Assembly: GCA_017621755.1 (NCBI GenBank)
Contig: JAGASL010000006.1
Span: 1-64,000, forward strand
Direction of reading: 5' to 3'
From: Clostridia bacterium
GTDB lineage: Bacteria; Bacillota; Clostridia; Oscillospirales; CAG-272
Length of the DNA: 64,000 bases
Of the stretch, positions 1 to 7,327 are shown piece after piece. Below the pieces are notes generated by a model that ran no database searches, was not told the origin of the DNA, and worked only from the letters and a program-made list of their open reading frames with translations. Made by a program: the position numbers and the translations under genes. Every line of letters starts with the position of its first letter. Positions within the stretch are counted from its first letter, which is position 1.

Positions 1-4
1 CCGG

Positions 5-42
5 CCAAGCCGGCAGCGACCGCCTTGCAGCTGCCGGCTTGG
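5..42. repeat. Perfect 13-bp inverted repeat
   Basis: CCAAGCCGGCAGC at 5-17 is exactly complemented by GCTGCCGGCTTGG at 30-42, with a 12-nt loop. No T-run follows on either strand, so it is not a typical intrinsic terminator. It sits at the window edge, so its true context to the left is unknown. Confidence 0.8.
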
Positions 43-54
43 TTGGGCATGCCT

Positions 55-69
55 CGGCGCGCAGCGCCG
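55..69. repeat. Short GC hairpin (6-bp stem, 3-nt loop)
   Basis: CGGCGC at 55-60 pairs with GCGCCG at 64-69 around a GCA loop. It lies between the 13-bp inverted repeat and a larger palindrome, making three consecutive palindromes within 150 bp. Confidence 0.65.
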
Positions 70-73
70 GGAA

Positions 74-150
74 CGAAGTTGGCGGTAGCGCACGCGCGCG
101 ATATATATAATATATCACGTGCGCGCGCTTAGTATTACCCGCTAACTTCG
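74..150. repeat. Long imperfect palindrome with alternating CG and AT core
   Basis: CGAAGTT (74-80) pairs with AACTTCG (144-150). Inside this, GGCGG pairs with CCGCT (one G-T), then GCGC pairs with GCGC, and GATATAT (100-106) pairs with ATATATC (110-116). The centre alternates purine and pyrimidine: CG repeats at 93-100 and 121-128 flank an AT run at 101-115. Such sequence is prone to cruciform or Z-DNA formation. No gene overlaps it. Confidence 0.7.
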
Positions 151-156
151 TCACAA

Positions 157-242
157 GTTACAAAAATCCCTTATTCCAATTGGGTTTTTGGGTGTAACGG
201 AACTTTGTTACATCGGTTACAAAAAGTCCACTTGGTTACAAA
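157..242. repeat. Cluster of five GTTACA motifs
   Basis: GTTACAAA occurs at 157-164, 216-223 and 235-242, GTTACA at 207-212, and the reverse complement TGTAAC at 193-198. The inverted pair TGTAAC-N8-GTTACA (193-212) looks like an operator half-site pair. The spacing is irregular. These could be binding sites for an unknown protein, or chance repetition within the 3' part of the weak reading frame on the opposite strand. Confidence 0.5.
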
Positions 243-362
243 CTTGACATAATAACATAAATCGGTACCTGGAGCCATCCACACCTCAACTACCTCGCAA
301 AAATGCCGCACCGAGTCCCATATATAGCCAAACCACTCCCCTTGATTATACAAAATTTGCAT
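171..362 (-). CDS. Doubtful 63-aa open frame behind a strong promoter
   Basis: This 63-residue frame lies directly downstream of a well-formed minus-strand promoter (394-422). It has a CxxC pair near its C-terminus (CNRC) and many aromatic residues, and matches no family I recognise. Its ATG lies inside a 12-bp palindrome (345-372). The closest purine-rich stretch, GAGGG, is about 15 nt upstream, too far for a normal ribosome binding site. It may be a small protein, or the transcript may be a non-coding RNA. Confidence 0.22.
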   Translation of the reverse strand: MQILYNQGEWFGYIWDSVRHFCEVVEVWMAPGTDLCYYVKFVTKWTFCNRCNKVPLHPKTQLE

Positions 363-372
363 TTTGTATAAT
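345..372. repeat. Perfect 12-bp palindrome over the start of the 63-aa frame
   Basis: ATTATACAAAAT (345-356) is exactly complementary to ATTTTGTATAAT (361-372), with a TTGC loop. In a minus-strand transcript it would fold within the first 50 nt and contain the ATG at 362-360. It could equally be an operator just downstream of the promoter at 394-422. Confidence 0.7.
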
Positions 373-393
373 TGACACCCTCAAACTGCAACC

Positions 394-422
394 ATTATAA
401 CACGGCTTTTCTTCTCTGCCAA
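394..422 (-). promoter_or_regulatory. Sigma-A-type promoter reading leftward
   Basis: Read on the minus strand: TTGGCA (422-417), a 17-nt spacer, then TATAAT (399-394). Transcription would start near 387 and run into the 12-bp palindrome, the 63-aa frame and the GTTACA motifs. It is among the better promoters in the window, yet has no recognised gene behind it. Confidence 0.6.
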
Positions 423-692
423 GGGTGTTTTTTCTATTCAAGTACACTTAATATGTCTCGGCTGATCAATGCAGTCACAATGCAAGTCCTTCTATATTTC
501 TGCAAATAAATATATTCAATATTTTCTGCGCCAATTGAGGGGGGCTTGACAAAACAACGCTGTGTTCGCCGTGCGGCGAGCGCATCACGCGAAGTTTATA
601 TGTCGCAGCCGATTAATGCCAATCATAATATACGCGAAACTAAACTTTTATTTAGTTTTATGCATCATGTTAGATATTTTTTCAAAAAGCTC
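423..692. other. Non-coding stretch, no gene recognised
   Basis: I see no supportable gene here. A frame from 546 to 728 has no ribosome binding site and low-complexity content. An 8-bp inverted repeat (AAACTAAA at 637-644 with TTTAGTTT at 651-658) and a small GC hairpin near 569-580 are the only visible structures. Confidence 0.5.
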
Positions 693-721
693 TTCCCTTT
701 TATAAAAATGTGTGATATAAT
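693..721 (+). promoter_or_regulatory. Probable promoter of the flavodoxin-like gene
   Basis: A perfect -10, TATAAT at 716-721, lies 43 nt before the start at 765. The 17-nt-spaced -35 (TTCCCT at 693-698) is poor. A small hairpin (CAGGC at 734-738 with GCCTG at 742-746) sits just before the ribosome binding site. Confidence 0.4.
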
Positions 722-764
722 GGTGTAAATAAACAGGCTTTGCCTGCTACGGAGGATATGAATT

Positions 765-1187
765 ATGAAATTGCGCGTTCTGACTGCCACAAACAAAGGA
801 AAACTGCTTGCTATTGCCGATATGCTTGCGAAGAAGGGTGAGGCTGAGTACGCAGTTGACGTAATTCCCCCTGCTTATTCCTGCGACCGCGAAAGACTGG
901 TCATTCTTGTTATTTCCGCCGCATCCAGAATGCCTAACGCATTCTCGATTTTCTGCAAGGATCTTAGCCGTGGTAGAACCCAGCACGTAGCCCTGCTGGT
1001 AGACGGCAAGGCCGAAAATGCTGCCCCGATTATTGAGTGGATCAAAGGCGCCGGCACGCATGTTTGCGATGAGGTGCTGTATATGAACGGCGGCCTTCCC
1101 TTTAAGTTTATGCGTGGCGTTTCTGATGAGGAAGCTGCTACCGCTACCGCTTGGCTTGAAAGAATTATGGCCGATATCCAGAATTGA
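765..1187 (+). CDS. Small flavodoxin-like protein of unknown role
   Basis: The 140-residue protein begins with a hydrophobic beta strand ending in a TATNKGK turn, similar in placement to the phosphate loop of flavodoxins. Further strands are visible at about residues 44-52 (RLVILVIS) and 74-79 (HVALLVDG). It is near flavodoxin length, but the FMN loop is not the classical one, so FMN binding is only a guess. GGAGG at 751-755 supports the ATG at 765. It ends in its own terminator, so it is probably monocistronic. No neighbour points to a redox partner. Confidence 0.6.
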   Translation: MKLRVLTATNKGKLLAIADMLAKKGEAEYAVDVIPPAYSCDRERLVILVISAASRMPNAFSIFCKDLSRGRTQHVALLVDGKAENAAPIIEWIKGAGTHVCDEVLYMNGGLPFKFMRGVSDEEAATATAWLERIMADIQN

Positions 1188-1195
1188 TCTTCATT

Positions 1196-1227
1196 CCACT
1201 ACTATTGTTAAAATAGTAGGGGTTTTT
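1196..1227 (+). terminator. Intrinsic terminator
   Basis: CTACTATT (1199-1206) pairs with AATAGTAG (1212-1219), followed by GGGTTTTT. It closes the flavodoxin-like gene 10 nt after its stop codon. The next start is only 22 nt beyond it, so the alpha-galactosidase gene must use readthrough or a promoter I cannot see. Confidence 0.75.
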
Positions 1228-1248
1228 CAATAGGAAGGATGTGCTAAC

Positions 1249-2994
1249 ATGGAAATAAAAATACTAAGCGCCCCCGCGCAAATGACTGCAAAATTTGATT
1301 ATCAAATATCGCAAGAAAAACTCAAGATTGTCACATGTAGCGTTGATTTTCATCAAAAAATAGCGCCCTCCCCCGTTCAACTGCGATTCGCGATCCCCGC
1401 TTCGCCGGTATATAGCCATTGGACACCTACTGTATACTTTAACCGCGGAATTCGCCCGAGCTGGGAAGATCCGCACATCCTTTCACGCCTTGGCTCTGGT
1501 GCGCCTGTTGTCTGTTTTATTGCCAATGATCATACAAACTTGGCTACAGTTGCCCTTTCCGATGCCACCAGCCCACATAAAATTTCTTATGGTTACGAAG
1601 AAGAAAGTGGCGAAATATCCGTAACCATTTCCCTATTCGCCATGCCCGTTGCACCAATCGAACAATATCAGGTATCCATTCGTATTGATACACGACCTCT
1701 TCCCTTCTTTGATACGATTCCGGCGGTAGAGACATGGTGGGCGCAGGAATGCGGCTACCCGCCAGCATTCGTTCCGGATGCCGCTAAGCGCCCTACCGAC
1801 TCTTTGTGGTATTCATACCACCAAAATCTTGAGGTTGACACAATCATTAACGAATGCATAGAATCCAAACGTCTTGGCATGGACACGGTTATCATCGATG
1901 AGGGCTGGGAAACGGATGACGGAAATCCCGGCTTTGTCGCATGCGGTGATTGGGAGCCGTCTACTGCCAAAATACCAAGCATGCCAGACCTCGTAAAGCG
2001 CTTACACGAAATCGGCATGAAGGTCATGCTTTGGTTTTCTGTACCCTTTATGGGGCTTCACTCAAAAAATTTCGAGCGTTTTCAAGGGATGCTTTTGAAC
2101 AACGCACCCACCTCCCCCTTGATCAACGCCTGCTGCTTAGATCCACGTTATAAGGAAGTGCGAGATTTTTTAACAGAAACCTATGCAGCGGCCGTTCAAA
2201 CTTACTGTCTTGACGGGTTAAAGCTTGATTTTATTGATAATTTCTGTCTCTATCCCGAGTCTATGCAAGACGATCCCGCACGAGATATCTATTCTCTGGA
2301 AGACGGCATGGATGCTCTTTTTGCACAAATCATGGGCACCTTGCAAGCCATTAACCCCGATATTATGATCGAATTTCGGCAAACCTATATCGGCCCGCAC
2401 ATCCGTCGCTATGGAAACATGCTGCGCGTAGGCGACTGCCCCGGCGATCCACTTCGAAACAAGCTCGGTGTGTTCGATCTGCGTTTGCTTTCCGGAAAAA
2501 CTGCCGTACATTCAGATCCCATCACCTGGTCGAAGGATGCGCCGGTTGAATATGCCGCGCTGCAGCTGCTGAACGTATTTTTCAGCGTGCCGCAAATCTC
2601 TTTACAGCTGCCTTGCATGCCACAAGATCACAAAACGATGCTGCAGCATTACCTGCGTGTGTGGAACGAGCACCGCTCTACACTTTTGGATGGCAAGCTA
2701 CGTGTGTATGACCCGGAAGCTAATTACACCCTTGCCACCGCCAGCAAGGATGGTGAGTTGTTTGCTATCCGCTACGAAGCGGTTCCGCTTACGATTGATC
2801 AGCCGTATGATCGCATCCTACTTCTTAACGCGAAGGATGAGCGCGCATCCTTGATCGACACACACGTTGATTTATCAGAAAAGTCTTGCTCGATCTATGA
2901 TTGCATGGGGCATTTGATAAAGGAGTTTTACCTTGGCCACGATCGGATCATCGCCCTTCCCATCCCTGTGTCCGGCATGGCTGTCATTTCCTAA
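1249..2994 (+). CDS. GH36-type alpha-galactosidase
   Basis: Predicted glycoside hydrolase of the GH36/clan D type that would release galactose from melibiose, raffinose or other alpha-galactosides. The 581 residues lack a signal peptide, so it should act in the cytoplasm. Family landmarks are IIDEGW (residues 215-220), the LKLDFID strand with probable nucleophile Asp327, and RVGD (393-396) with probable acid/base Asp396. An N-terminal beta domain precedes the barrel. It is shorter than the usual 700-residue enzymes, so substrate could differ. AGGAAGGA precedes the ATG by about 9 nt. A sugar ABC importer lies nearby on the other strand and may supply the substrate. Confidence 0.85.
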   Translation: MEIKILSAPAQMTAKFDYQISQEKLKIVTCSVDFHQKIAPSPVQLRFAIPASPVYSHWTPTVYFNRGIRPSWEDPHILSRLGSGAPVVCFIANDHTNLATVALSDATSPHKISYGYEEESGEISVTISLFAMPVAPIEQYQVSIRIDTRPLPFFDTIPAVETWWAQECGYPPAFVPDAAKRPTDSLWYSYHQNLEVDTIINECIESKRLGMDTVIIDEGWETDDGNPGFVACGDWEPSTAKIPSMPDLVKRLHEIGMKVMLWFSVPFMGLHSKNFERFQGMLLNNAPTSPLINACCLDPRYKEVRDFLTETYAAAVQTYCLDGLKLDFIDNFCLYPESMQDDPARDIYSLEDGMDALFAQIMGTLQAINPDIMIEFRQTYIGPHIRRYGNMLRVGDCPGDPLRNKLGVFDLRLLSGKTAVHSDPITWSKDAPVEYAALQLLNVFFSVPQISLQLPCMPQDHKTMLQHYLRVWNEHRSTLLDGKLRVYDPEANYTLATASKDGELFAIRYEAVPLTIDQPYDRILLLNAKDERASLIDTHVDLSEKSCSIYDCMGHLIKEFYLGHDRIIALPIPVSGMAVIS

Positions 2995-3000
2995 AAAACT

Positions 3001-3042
3001 GCCGCCGAAAAGGACTTTGCCTTTTCGGCGGTCTCTTTTTTA
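3001..3042 (+). terminator. Intrinsic terminator after alpha-galactosidase
   Basis: CCGCCGAAAAGG (3002-3013) pairs with CCTTTTCGGCGG (3020-3031), with a 6-nt loop and a T-rich tail. Confidence 0.9.
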
Positions 3043-3072
3043 AAAAATCTTTATTTTTTTCTGCCTAACCTA

Positions 3073-3101
3073 TTGCTTTTTTGGAAAAAATGTGTTATAC
3101 T
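3073..3101 (+). promoter_or_regulatory. Promoter of tRNA-Ser
   Basis: TTGCTT (3073-3078), 17-nt spacer, TATACT (3096-3101), placed 12 nt before the tRNA 5' end. Confidence 0.7.
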
Positions 3102-3112
3102 AATGGAGTCGT

Positions 3113-3204
3113 GGAGAGATGGCTGAGCTGGTCTAAGGCGCACGACTGGAAATCGTGTAACCGTTGATAGCGGTTCAAGGGTTCGAATCCCTTTCTCTCC
3201 GCCA
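3113..3204 (+). tRNA. tRNA-Ser(GGA)
   Basis: Class II tRNA with an encoded CCA end. The acceptor stem GGAGAGA (3113-3119) pairs with TCTCTCC (3194-3200), G73 is 3201 and CCA is 3202-3204. The anticodon stem CACGA/TCGTG encloses the loop CTGGAAA, giving anticodon GGA (3148-3150), which reads UCC and UCU. The long variable arm (about 3158-3173) and the GGTTCGAATCC T-arm are typical of serine tRNAs. It has its own promoter and terminator. Confidence 0.97.
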
Positions 3205-3205
3205 G

Positions 3206-3240
3206 AAAAACTCCATCGCAAGAGCGATGGAGTTTTTCTC
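3206..3240 (+). terminator. Intrinsic terminator after tRNA-Ser
   Basis: AAAAACTCCATCGC (3206-3219) pairs with GCGATGGAGTTTTT (3224-3237) around an AAGA loop. Confidence 0.9.
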
Positions 3241-3271
3241 TTCTTATTATCTTTTCCCGAGGTACACTTAT

Positions 3272-4207
3272 ATGATAGCAGAAGCATTGATCTATCAGGT
3301 TGGGCTTTTATTTCTGATGCTGATTCCCGGCATCATTTTGGCAAAATGCGGTCTTTCTACCACCGGTCTTGGCAAGGGGCTGGCCAATCTCGTTTTATAC
3401 GTTGCACAGCCGGCGCTGATCGTGGTTGCTTACGTTCGAGCATTTGACCAAGAGATCTTAATGAATGCCATCTGGGTTTTCGTTTTCTCTATCCTCTCTC
3501 ACTTTCTGTTTGCCGGCATCGCATTTCTCTGCTTCCGCAAGGCTGAAGCAAGCCGGCAAAAGATGCTGCGCTTTGCTACCATCTTCTCGAACGCTGCTTA
3601 CATGGGCATACCGCTGATCGTAGCCGTACTGAACGAAGAGGCGGCGATCTATGCGTCGGTATACAACATTACCTTTAATCTATTCCTTTGGTCGCTCGGC
3701 GTAATCATCTGCACGGGGGACAAAAAGCAAGCCTCTGTAAAAAAAGTGCTTTTGCATCCCGTTACCATTTCGGCCGCCATTGGATTACTCATCTTCTTGC
3801 TCCCCATCGATGGTTACGTACCGCAGATCCTCATTGACGGTATGACCATGCTCAAGGACCTGGTCGCACCGCTCTCTATGATCATCATCGGTATGCGCCT
3901 GGCGGATATGAAATTCCGTGGCATTTTCCGTGACCGTTATCTTTATGAATTTTTGATTGTCCGCATGCTGCTATTGCCAGCCTTGGTTTTTGCAATTATG
4001 AAGCCGCTTTCTCTCCTACTTCCCAGCATTAACGAAACGGTTATGACTGTTATTCTCGTGACCGCTGCTACCCCGGCAGCAACGGCTACCTCCATGTTTG
4101 CTGAAAAATATGACGGCAACGCCACCTATGCAGGCACGCTAGTCTCTCTCTCTACACTCATTGCCGTGCTTACTATGCCACTCATTTCCCTACTCTTGAA
4201 TCTGTAA
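3272..4207 (+). CDS. AEC-family (auxin efflux carrier-type) transporter
   Basis: A 311-residue integral membrane protein with about ten hydrophobic segments arranged as two five-helix halves, typical of the auxin efflux carrier superfamily. Bacterial members mostly export or import organic acids and related metabolites; the substrate here cannot be read from sequence. The ATG at 3272 starts directly before the first membrane helix (ALIYQVGLLFLMLIPG) and has GAGG upstream. An earlier in-frame ATG would begin inside the tRNA gene and is rejected. It converges on the ABC operon with a shared terminator. Confidence 0.85.
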   Translation: MIAEALIYQVGLLFLMLIPGIILAKCGLSTTGLGKGLANLVLYVAQPALIVVAYVRAFDQEILMNAIWVFVFSILSHFLFAGIAFLCFRKAEASRQKMLRFATIFSNAAYMGIPLIVAVLNEEAAIYASVYNITFNLFLWSLGVIICTGDKKQASVKKVLLHPVTISAAIGLLIFLLPIDGYVPQILIDGMTMLKDLVAPLSMIIIGMRLADMKFRGIFRDRYLYEFLIVRMLLLPALVFAIMKPLSLLLPSINETVMTVILVTAATPAATATSMFAEKYDGNATYAGTLVSLSTLIAVLTMPLISLLLNL

Positions 4208-4208
4208 C

Positions 4209-4240
4209 AAAAACCGCCGAGATGATCTCGGCGGTTTTCT
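4209..4240. terminator. Bidirectional terminator between convergent genes
   Basis: CCGCCGAGA (4214-4222) pairs with TCTCGGCGG (4226-4234), flanked by A-run and T-run, so it can end both the AEC gene and the ABC operon. It touches the stop codon of the permease gene. Confidence 0.85.
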
Positions 4241-5076
4241 TATCCCTTGACTGCGCCGGCAACAACGCCGCGAATGATGTGCTTTTGCATAAAAGCATAA
4301 AAAAGGATAATCGGAACGATCGCCAACACCAGCATGGCCATCAAGGCACCCATATCGCGCGAGCCGTAGCCGCCTTGCAAATACTGTACGGCTACAGGAA
4401 TCGTTCTATATTTCGAGCCTATGACCAGCAATGGCAGCAAATAGTCATTCCATATCCACATAGCGTTCAAAACCGCAACCGTTACGGCAATAGGCTTTAA
4501 GATCGGCATGATCACATAAAAGAAGCGCTGCGGCGGTGTGCAGCCGTCTATTTCCGCCGCCTCTTCAATCGCCAACGGGATGCTGCGAATAAACCCATAA
4601 AACATAAAGACAGACAAACCGGCTCCAAAGCCAAGATAGAGCAGAACAATACCAACAGGGTTTTCCAAATGAAGCACGTTTGCCACCTTAGACATGGTAA
4701 ACATCACCATTTGGAATGGAACGATCATACTGAAAACCAGCAAGTAATACAAGGTCTTGGTCGCCCTTGTCTGTACGCGAACCAGGTACCAAGCGGCCAT
4801 AGAGGTAAAAAGCAGGATCGCCAAAACCGAAAAAACCGTAATAAACAAGGAATAACCAAGTGCGCTGAAAAAATTGATCTTCTGCACACCAGAAATATAG
4901 TTTTGCAGCCCTACAAACGTATCTGGCGACGGCAGCTTGAATGGCTCGGCCGAGATATAAAACTGCCCCTTAAAGGAATTCATCAATACAATCGCAATGG
5001 GGGAAATAAAAAGTGCCGTTAAGAAGGATAAAAGAATGACTAAGAGAGAATTGATCAACCTTTTTCTCTTACTCAA
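4240..5076 (-). CDS. Sugar ABC transporter permease, MalG type
   Basis: Inner membrane permease of a carbohydrate uptake (CUT1) ABC importer, 278 residues with six predicted helices. The EAA loop is visible at about residues 178-195 (EEAAEIDGCTPPQRFFYVIMP). The start codon is TTG overlapping the TGA of the upstream permease gene (TTGA), with GGAGGCGGAG just before it, so translation is probably coupled. It is the last gene of the operon. No ATPase gene is present; a shared MsmX-like ATPase encoded elsewhere is the usual solution. Confidence 0.9.
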   Translation of the reverse strand: MSKRKRLINSLLVILLSFLTALFISPIAIVLMNSFKGQFYISAEPFKLPSPDTFVGLQNYISGVQKINFFSALGYSLFITVFSVLAILLFTSMAAWYLVRVQTRATKTLYYLLVFSMIVPFQMVMFTMSKVANVLHLENPVGIVLLYLGFGAGLSVFMFYGFIRSIPLAIEEAAEIDGCTPPQRFFYVIMPILKPIAVTVAVLNAMWIWNDYLLPLLVIGSKYRTIPVAVQYLQGGYGSRDMGALMAMLVLAIVPIILFYAFMQKHIIRGVVAGAVKG

Positions 5077-5915
5077 ATCTCCGCCTCCCTTCTCCGTGTC
5101 AAGCGCATTTGCAGCAAGGCTATCAACGCTACCAAGATGAAAAACAAGACGGCCTTTGCCTGTCCAACCCCCTCTTGCCCTATACTACCGTAAAAGGTCT
5201 GATAAATGTCTAAGGCAAGCATTTGCGTCTGCTTTCCCGGCGCTCCGGCTGTTAGTGCATAGTTCTGGTCAAACATCTTAAACGAATTGCTAAGCGTTAA
5301 AAACGTGCAGATCGTGATTGACGGCATAACCAGCGGCAGTGTAATACTTTTCAGCGTTTGCCAACCGTTTGCACCGTCAATGGCCGCGACCTCATGCAGC
5401 TCGTGCGGTATATTTTGAAGGCCCGCCACATAGATGATCATCATATAGCCGATCATTTGCCAGTTCATTAGTACAACTAGTCCCCAAAAGCCATATTGCG
5501 CATGATAGGTCAGATCTACCCCTTGTGAGGCAAGAATACCGTTAATGATCAACTGCCAGATATAGCCAAGCACAATGCCGCCGATCAGGTTAGGCATAAA
5601 GAAGGCCGTTCTGAAAAAGTTGGTACCACGCAGCCCCCTTGTTAGCAAAAGCGCCAGGATAAATGCCAGCAGATTGACACTTAGCACCGAAACAATCGTA
5701 AATTTCGCCGTAAACCAAAAGGCATTTAAGAAATCGCTGTTGGCAAACACGCGCATATAATTAGAAAGGCCTACGAAGCGTGCGTCTGTAACGGTAGTGA
5801 ATTCTGTAAAGGATAAACCAACCCCCATAACAAAAGGCACCAAAAACGCAATGATAAAGGCTATGATCGTAGGCAACAGAAAGAGCCAAAAATACTTTTT
5901 TAGGCTTTTTTGCAT
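5073..5915 (-). CDS. Sugar ABC transporter permease, MalF type
   Basis: The second permease of the CUT1 importer, 280 residues with six predicted helices and an EAA-type loop around residues 173-192 (HEVAAIDGANGWQTLKSI). Its start overlaps the stop of the binding-protein gene by one base (TGATG), and its own stop overlaps the next permease, so all three genes form one operon. It lacks the long periplasmic insert of enteric MalF, as expected for a Gram-positive. Confidence 0.9.
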   Translation of the reverse strand: MQKSLKKYFWLFLLPTIIAFIIAFLVPFVMGVGLSFTEFTTVTDARFVGLSNYMRVFANSDFLNAFWFTAKFTIVSVLSVNLLAFILALLLTRGLRGTNFFRTAFFMPNLIGGIVLGYIWQLIINGILASQGVDLTYHAQYGFWGLVVLMNWQMIGYMMIIYVAGLQNIPHELHEVAAIDGANGWQTLKSITLPLVMPSITICTFLTLSNSFKMFDQNYALTAGAPGKQTQMLALDIYQTFYGSIGQEGVGQAKAVLFFILVALIALLQMRLTRRREAEI

Positions 5916-7231
5916 CAGGTAATCTCTTCCTTCCAGCGGGTTGCAAACAGCGTTACTACGTCATTCCAGGATTTCGTTCCCTGGGCATATTGCAAAAGAG
6001 CGGCTCCAAAATCGTTTTTGAAGTTTTGGCTGGGAAAAATAGAGAAGATCCACGGAACCGTTTCAACATCCTCACGGTTCATCCACTCATATACCTCTCT
6101 ACCAAGGGGATCAGACGGTGCCTCTTTCTCCTCAAACGTATCATACGGGGCAATAAAATGCAGCTTATTTGTTACAAAATTCTTGCCCGTTTCGCTTGTA
6201 TAAAGCCAAGAAAGAAAATCCTCTGCCATTTTTTGTTTTTCTGCACTTGCTTGCGAATTAATGGCAAAATAGTTTTCTGTTCCTATACAAAGTCCCTGCT
6301 TCTCTTCTCCCTCTATGCCGGTATAAAGCGGTAAGAACTTAATGTTTTCCGCTTTAACAACGTTTCCGCTCACGCCGTTGATCTGGCTCCACGCCCAGTT
6401 GCCGTTTTGCACCATGGCACATTGGCCGAGTGCAAATTCCGCCATAGAATCGGCAACCTGCTTGCTGCCAAGCAGCTTGGGGTCCGTCGTAGAATTGTTG
6501 ATATAGAGATCAAACAGGTTCTTAAATGCTGCTTGCTTGGTAAAAGAAATACCAGAAAGATCATCCCGGCTGATATCCAGCTTCTTTTCCTGCAGCTCAT
6601 AGTATACGGGCACGTTCGCAAGATGTGTCTGATACCGCCAATCCTCGCCTGATTTTAACGAGGTAGCAGCAAATACGCCGCGAATGCCCAATTCTTCCTT
6701 GCGCGCCGTCATATCCTCGACCAAAGCAGAAAGCTTCTCAAAGCTGTTAATATCCTCCATCCCGGAAAATGCAGTCGCTCTCCCAGAAAGAGCAAAATAG
6801 CGGTCGGTGATCTCCTTATTATAGATGATACCATACCCCTCTACCACGGCGGGAAGACCATATACACCATCACCCGATGAAATTGCTAAGGATCTGTCTG
6901 TAATATGCTGATACAGCGTTGTTTTAGAAAGATCCTTGCAGTAGTTTTTCCATGCAGCGTATCCTACAACACCGTTGATCTGAAACAAAACAGGCGCATC
7001 GCTCTTGCTGATCTCAGATTTCAAGGTCTGCTCGTAGGTTCCAGATGCCGCCGTCACTACACGCAGCGTAACACCCGTTTCCTCTTTATATTTCTTCGCG
7101 ATCTCGTTATATGCCTCGGCCGATTCGGGCTTAAAATTCAAAAAATACAGTGTTTTTTCATCACTTTGTGCACAGCCGGCAAGTGGCAGCAGCAGTACAA
7201 GCACCATGATGCAAAGCAAAATTCTTTTCAT
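5915..7231 (-). CDS. Sugar-binding lipoprotein of the ABC importer
   Basis: Extracellular solute-binding protein (family 1 type, 438 residues) that should capture a sugar outside the membrane and hand it to the two permeases. It has a lipoprotein signal peptide with the lipobox LAGC at residues 17-20. GGAGGA lies directly against an upstream in-frame ATG (7240) but 9 nt before the ATG at 7231, so 7231 is preferred. The alpha-galactosidase nearby suggests an alpha-galactoside substrate, which is inference only. A promoter must lie within the 60 nt after the parC-type gene's terminator, but none is clear. Confidence 0.88.
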   Translation of the reverse strand: MKRILLCIMVLVLLLPLAGCAQSDEKTLYFLNFKPESAEAYNEIAKKYKEETGVTLRVVTAASGTYEQTLKSEISKSDAPVLFQINGVVGYAAWKNYCKDLSKTTLYQHITDRSLAISSGDGVYGLPAVVEGYGIIYNKEITDRYFALSGRATAFSGMEDINSFEKLSALVEDMTARKEELGIRGVFAATSLKSGEDWRYQTHLANVPVYYELQEKKLDISRDDLSGISFTKQAAFKNLFDLYINNSTTDPKLLGSKQVADSMAEFALGQCAMVQNGNWAWSQINGVSGNVVKAENIKFLPLYTGIEGEEKQGLCIGTENYFAINSQASAEKQKMAEDFLSWLYTSETGKNFVTNKLHFIAPYDTFEEKEAPSDPLGREVYEWMNREDVETVPWIFSIFPSQNFKNDFGAALLQYAQGTKSWNDVVTLFATRWKEEIT

Positions 7232-7291
7232 TGTATTCATTCCTCCATTTTCTTTGCATTCTTAGTGTCTCACCGAACGAAAAGCACATAC

Positions 7292-7322
7292 AAAAAGCCC
7301 CCTGCCAATTCCTGGCAGGGGG
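7292..7322 (-). terminator. Terminator of the coaE-to-topoisomerase operon
   Basis: CCCCCTGCCA (7298-7307) pairs with TGGCAGGGGG (7313-7322). On the minus strand the stem is followed by CTTTTTG. It lies 5 nt after the stop of the topoisomerase gene. Confidence 0.9.
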
Positions 7323-7327
7323 AATGT

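Noticed and set aside
130..138. TAGTATTAC, identical to a nonanucleotide found at rolling-circle origins of circular single-stranded DNA viruses
   Set aside because: It lies in the arm of the palindrome and not at a loop, no replication protein gene is near, and a nine-base match can arise by chance.
546..728. 60-codon open frame before the flavodoxin-like gene
   Set aside because: No ribosome binding site, low-complexity content and overlap with the promoter of the next gene.
3164..3271. Longer N-terminus for the AEC transporter beginning inside the tRNA-Ser gene
   Set aside because: It would translate tRNA and terminator sequence; the ATG at 3272 begins directly before the first membrane helix.
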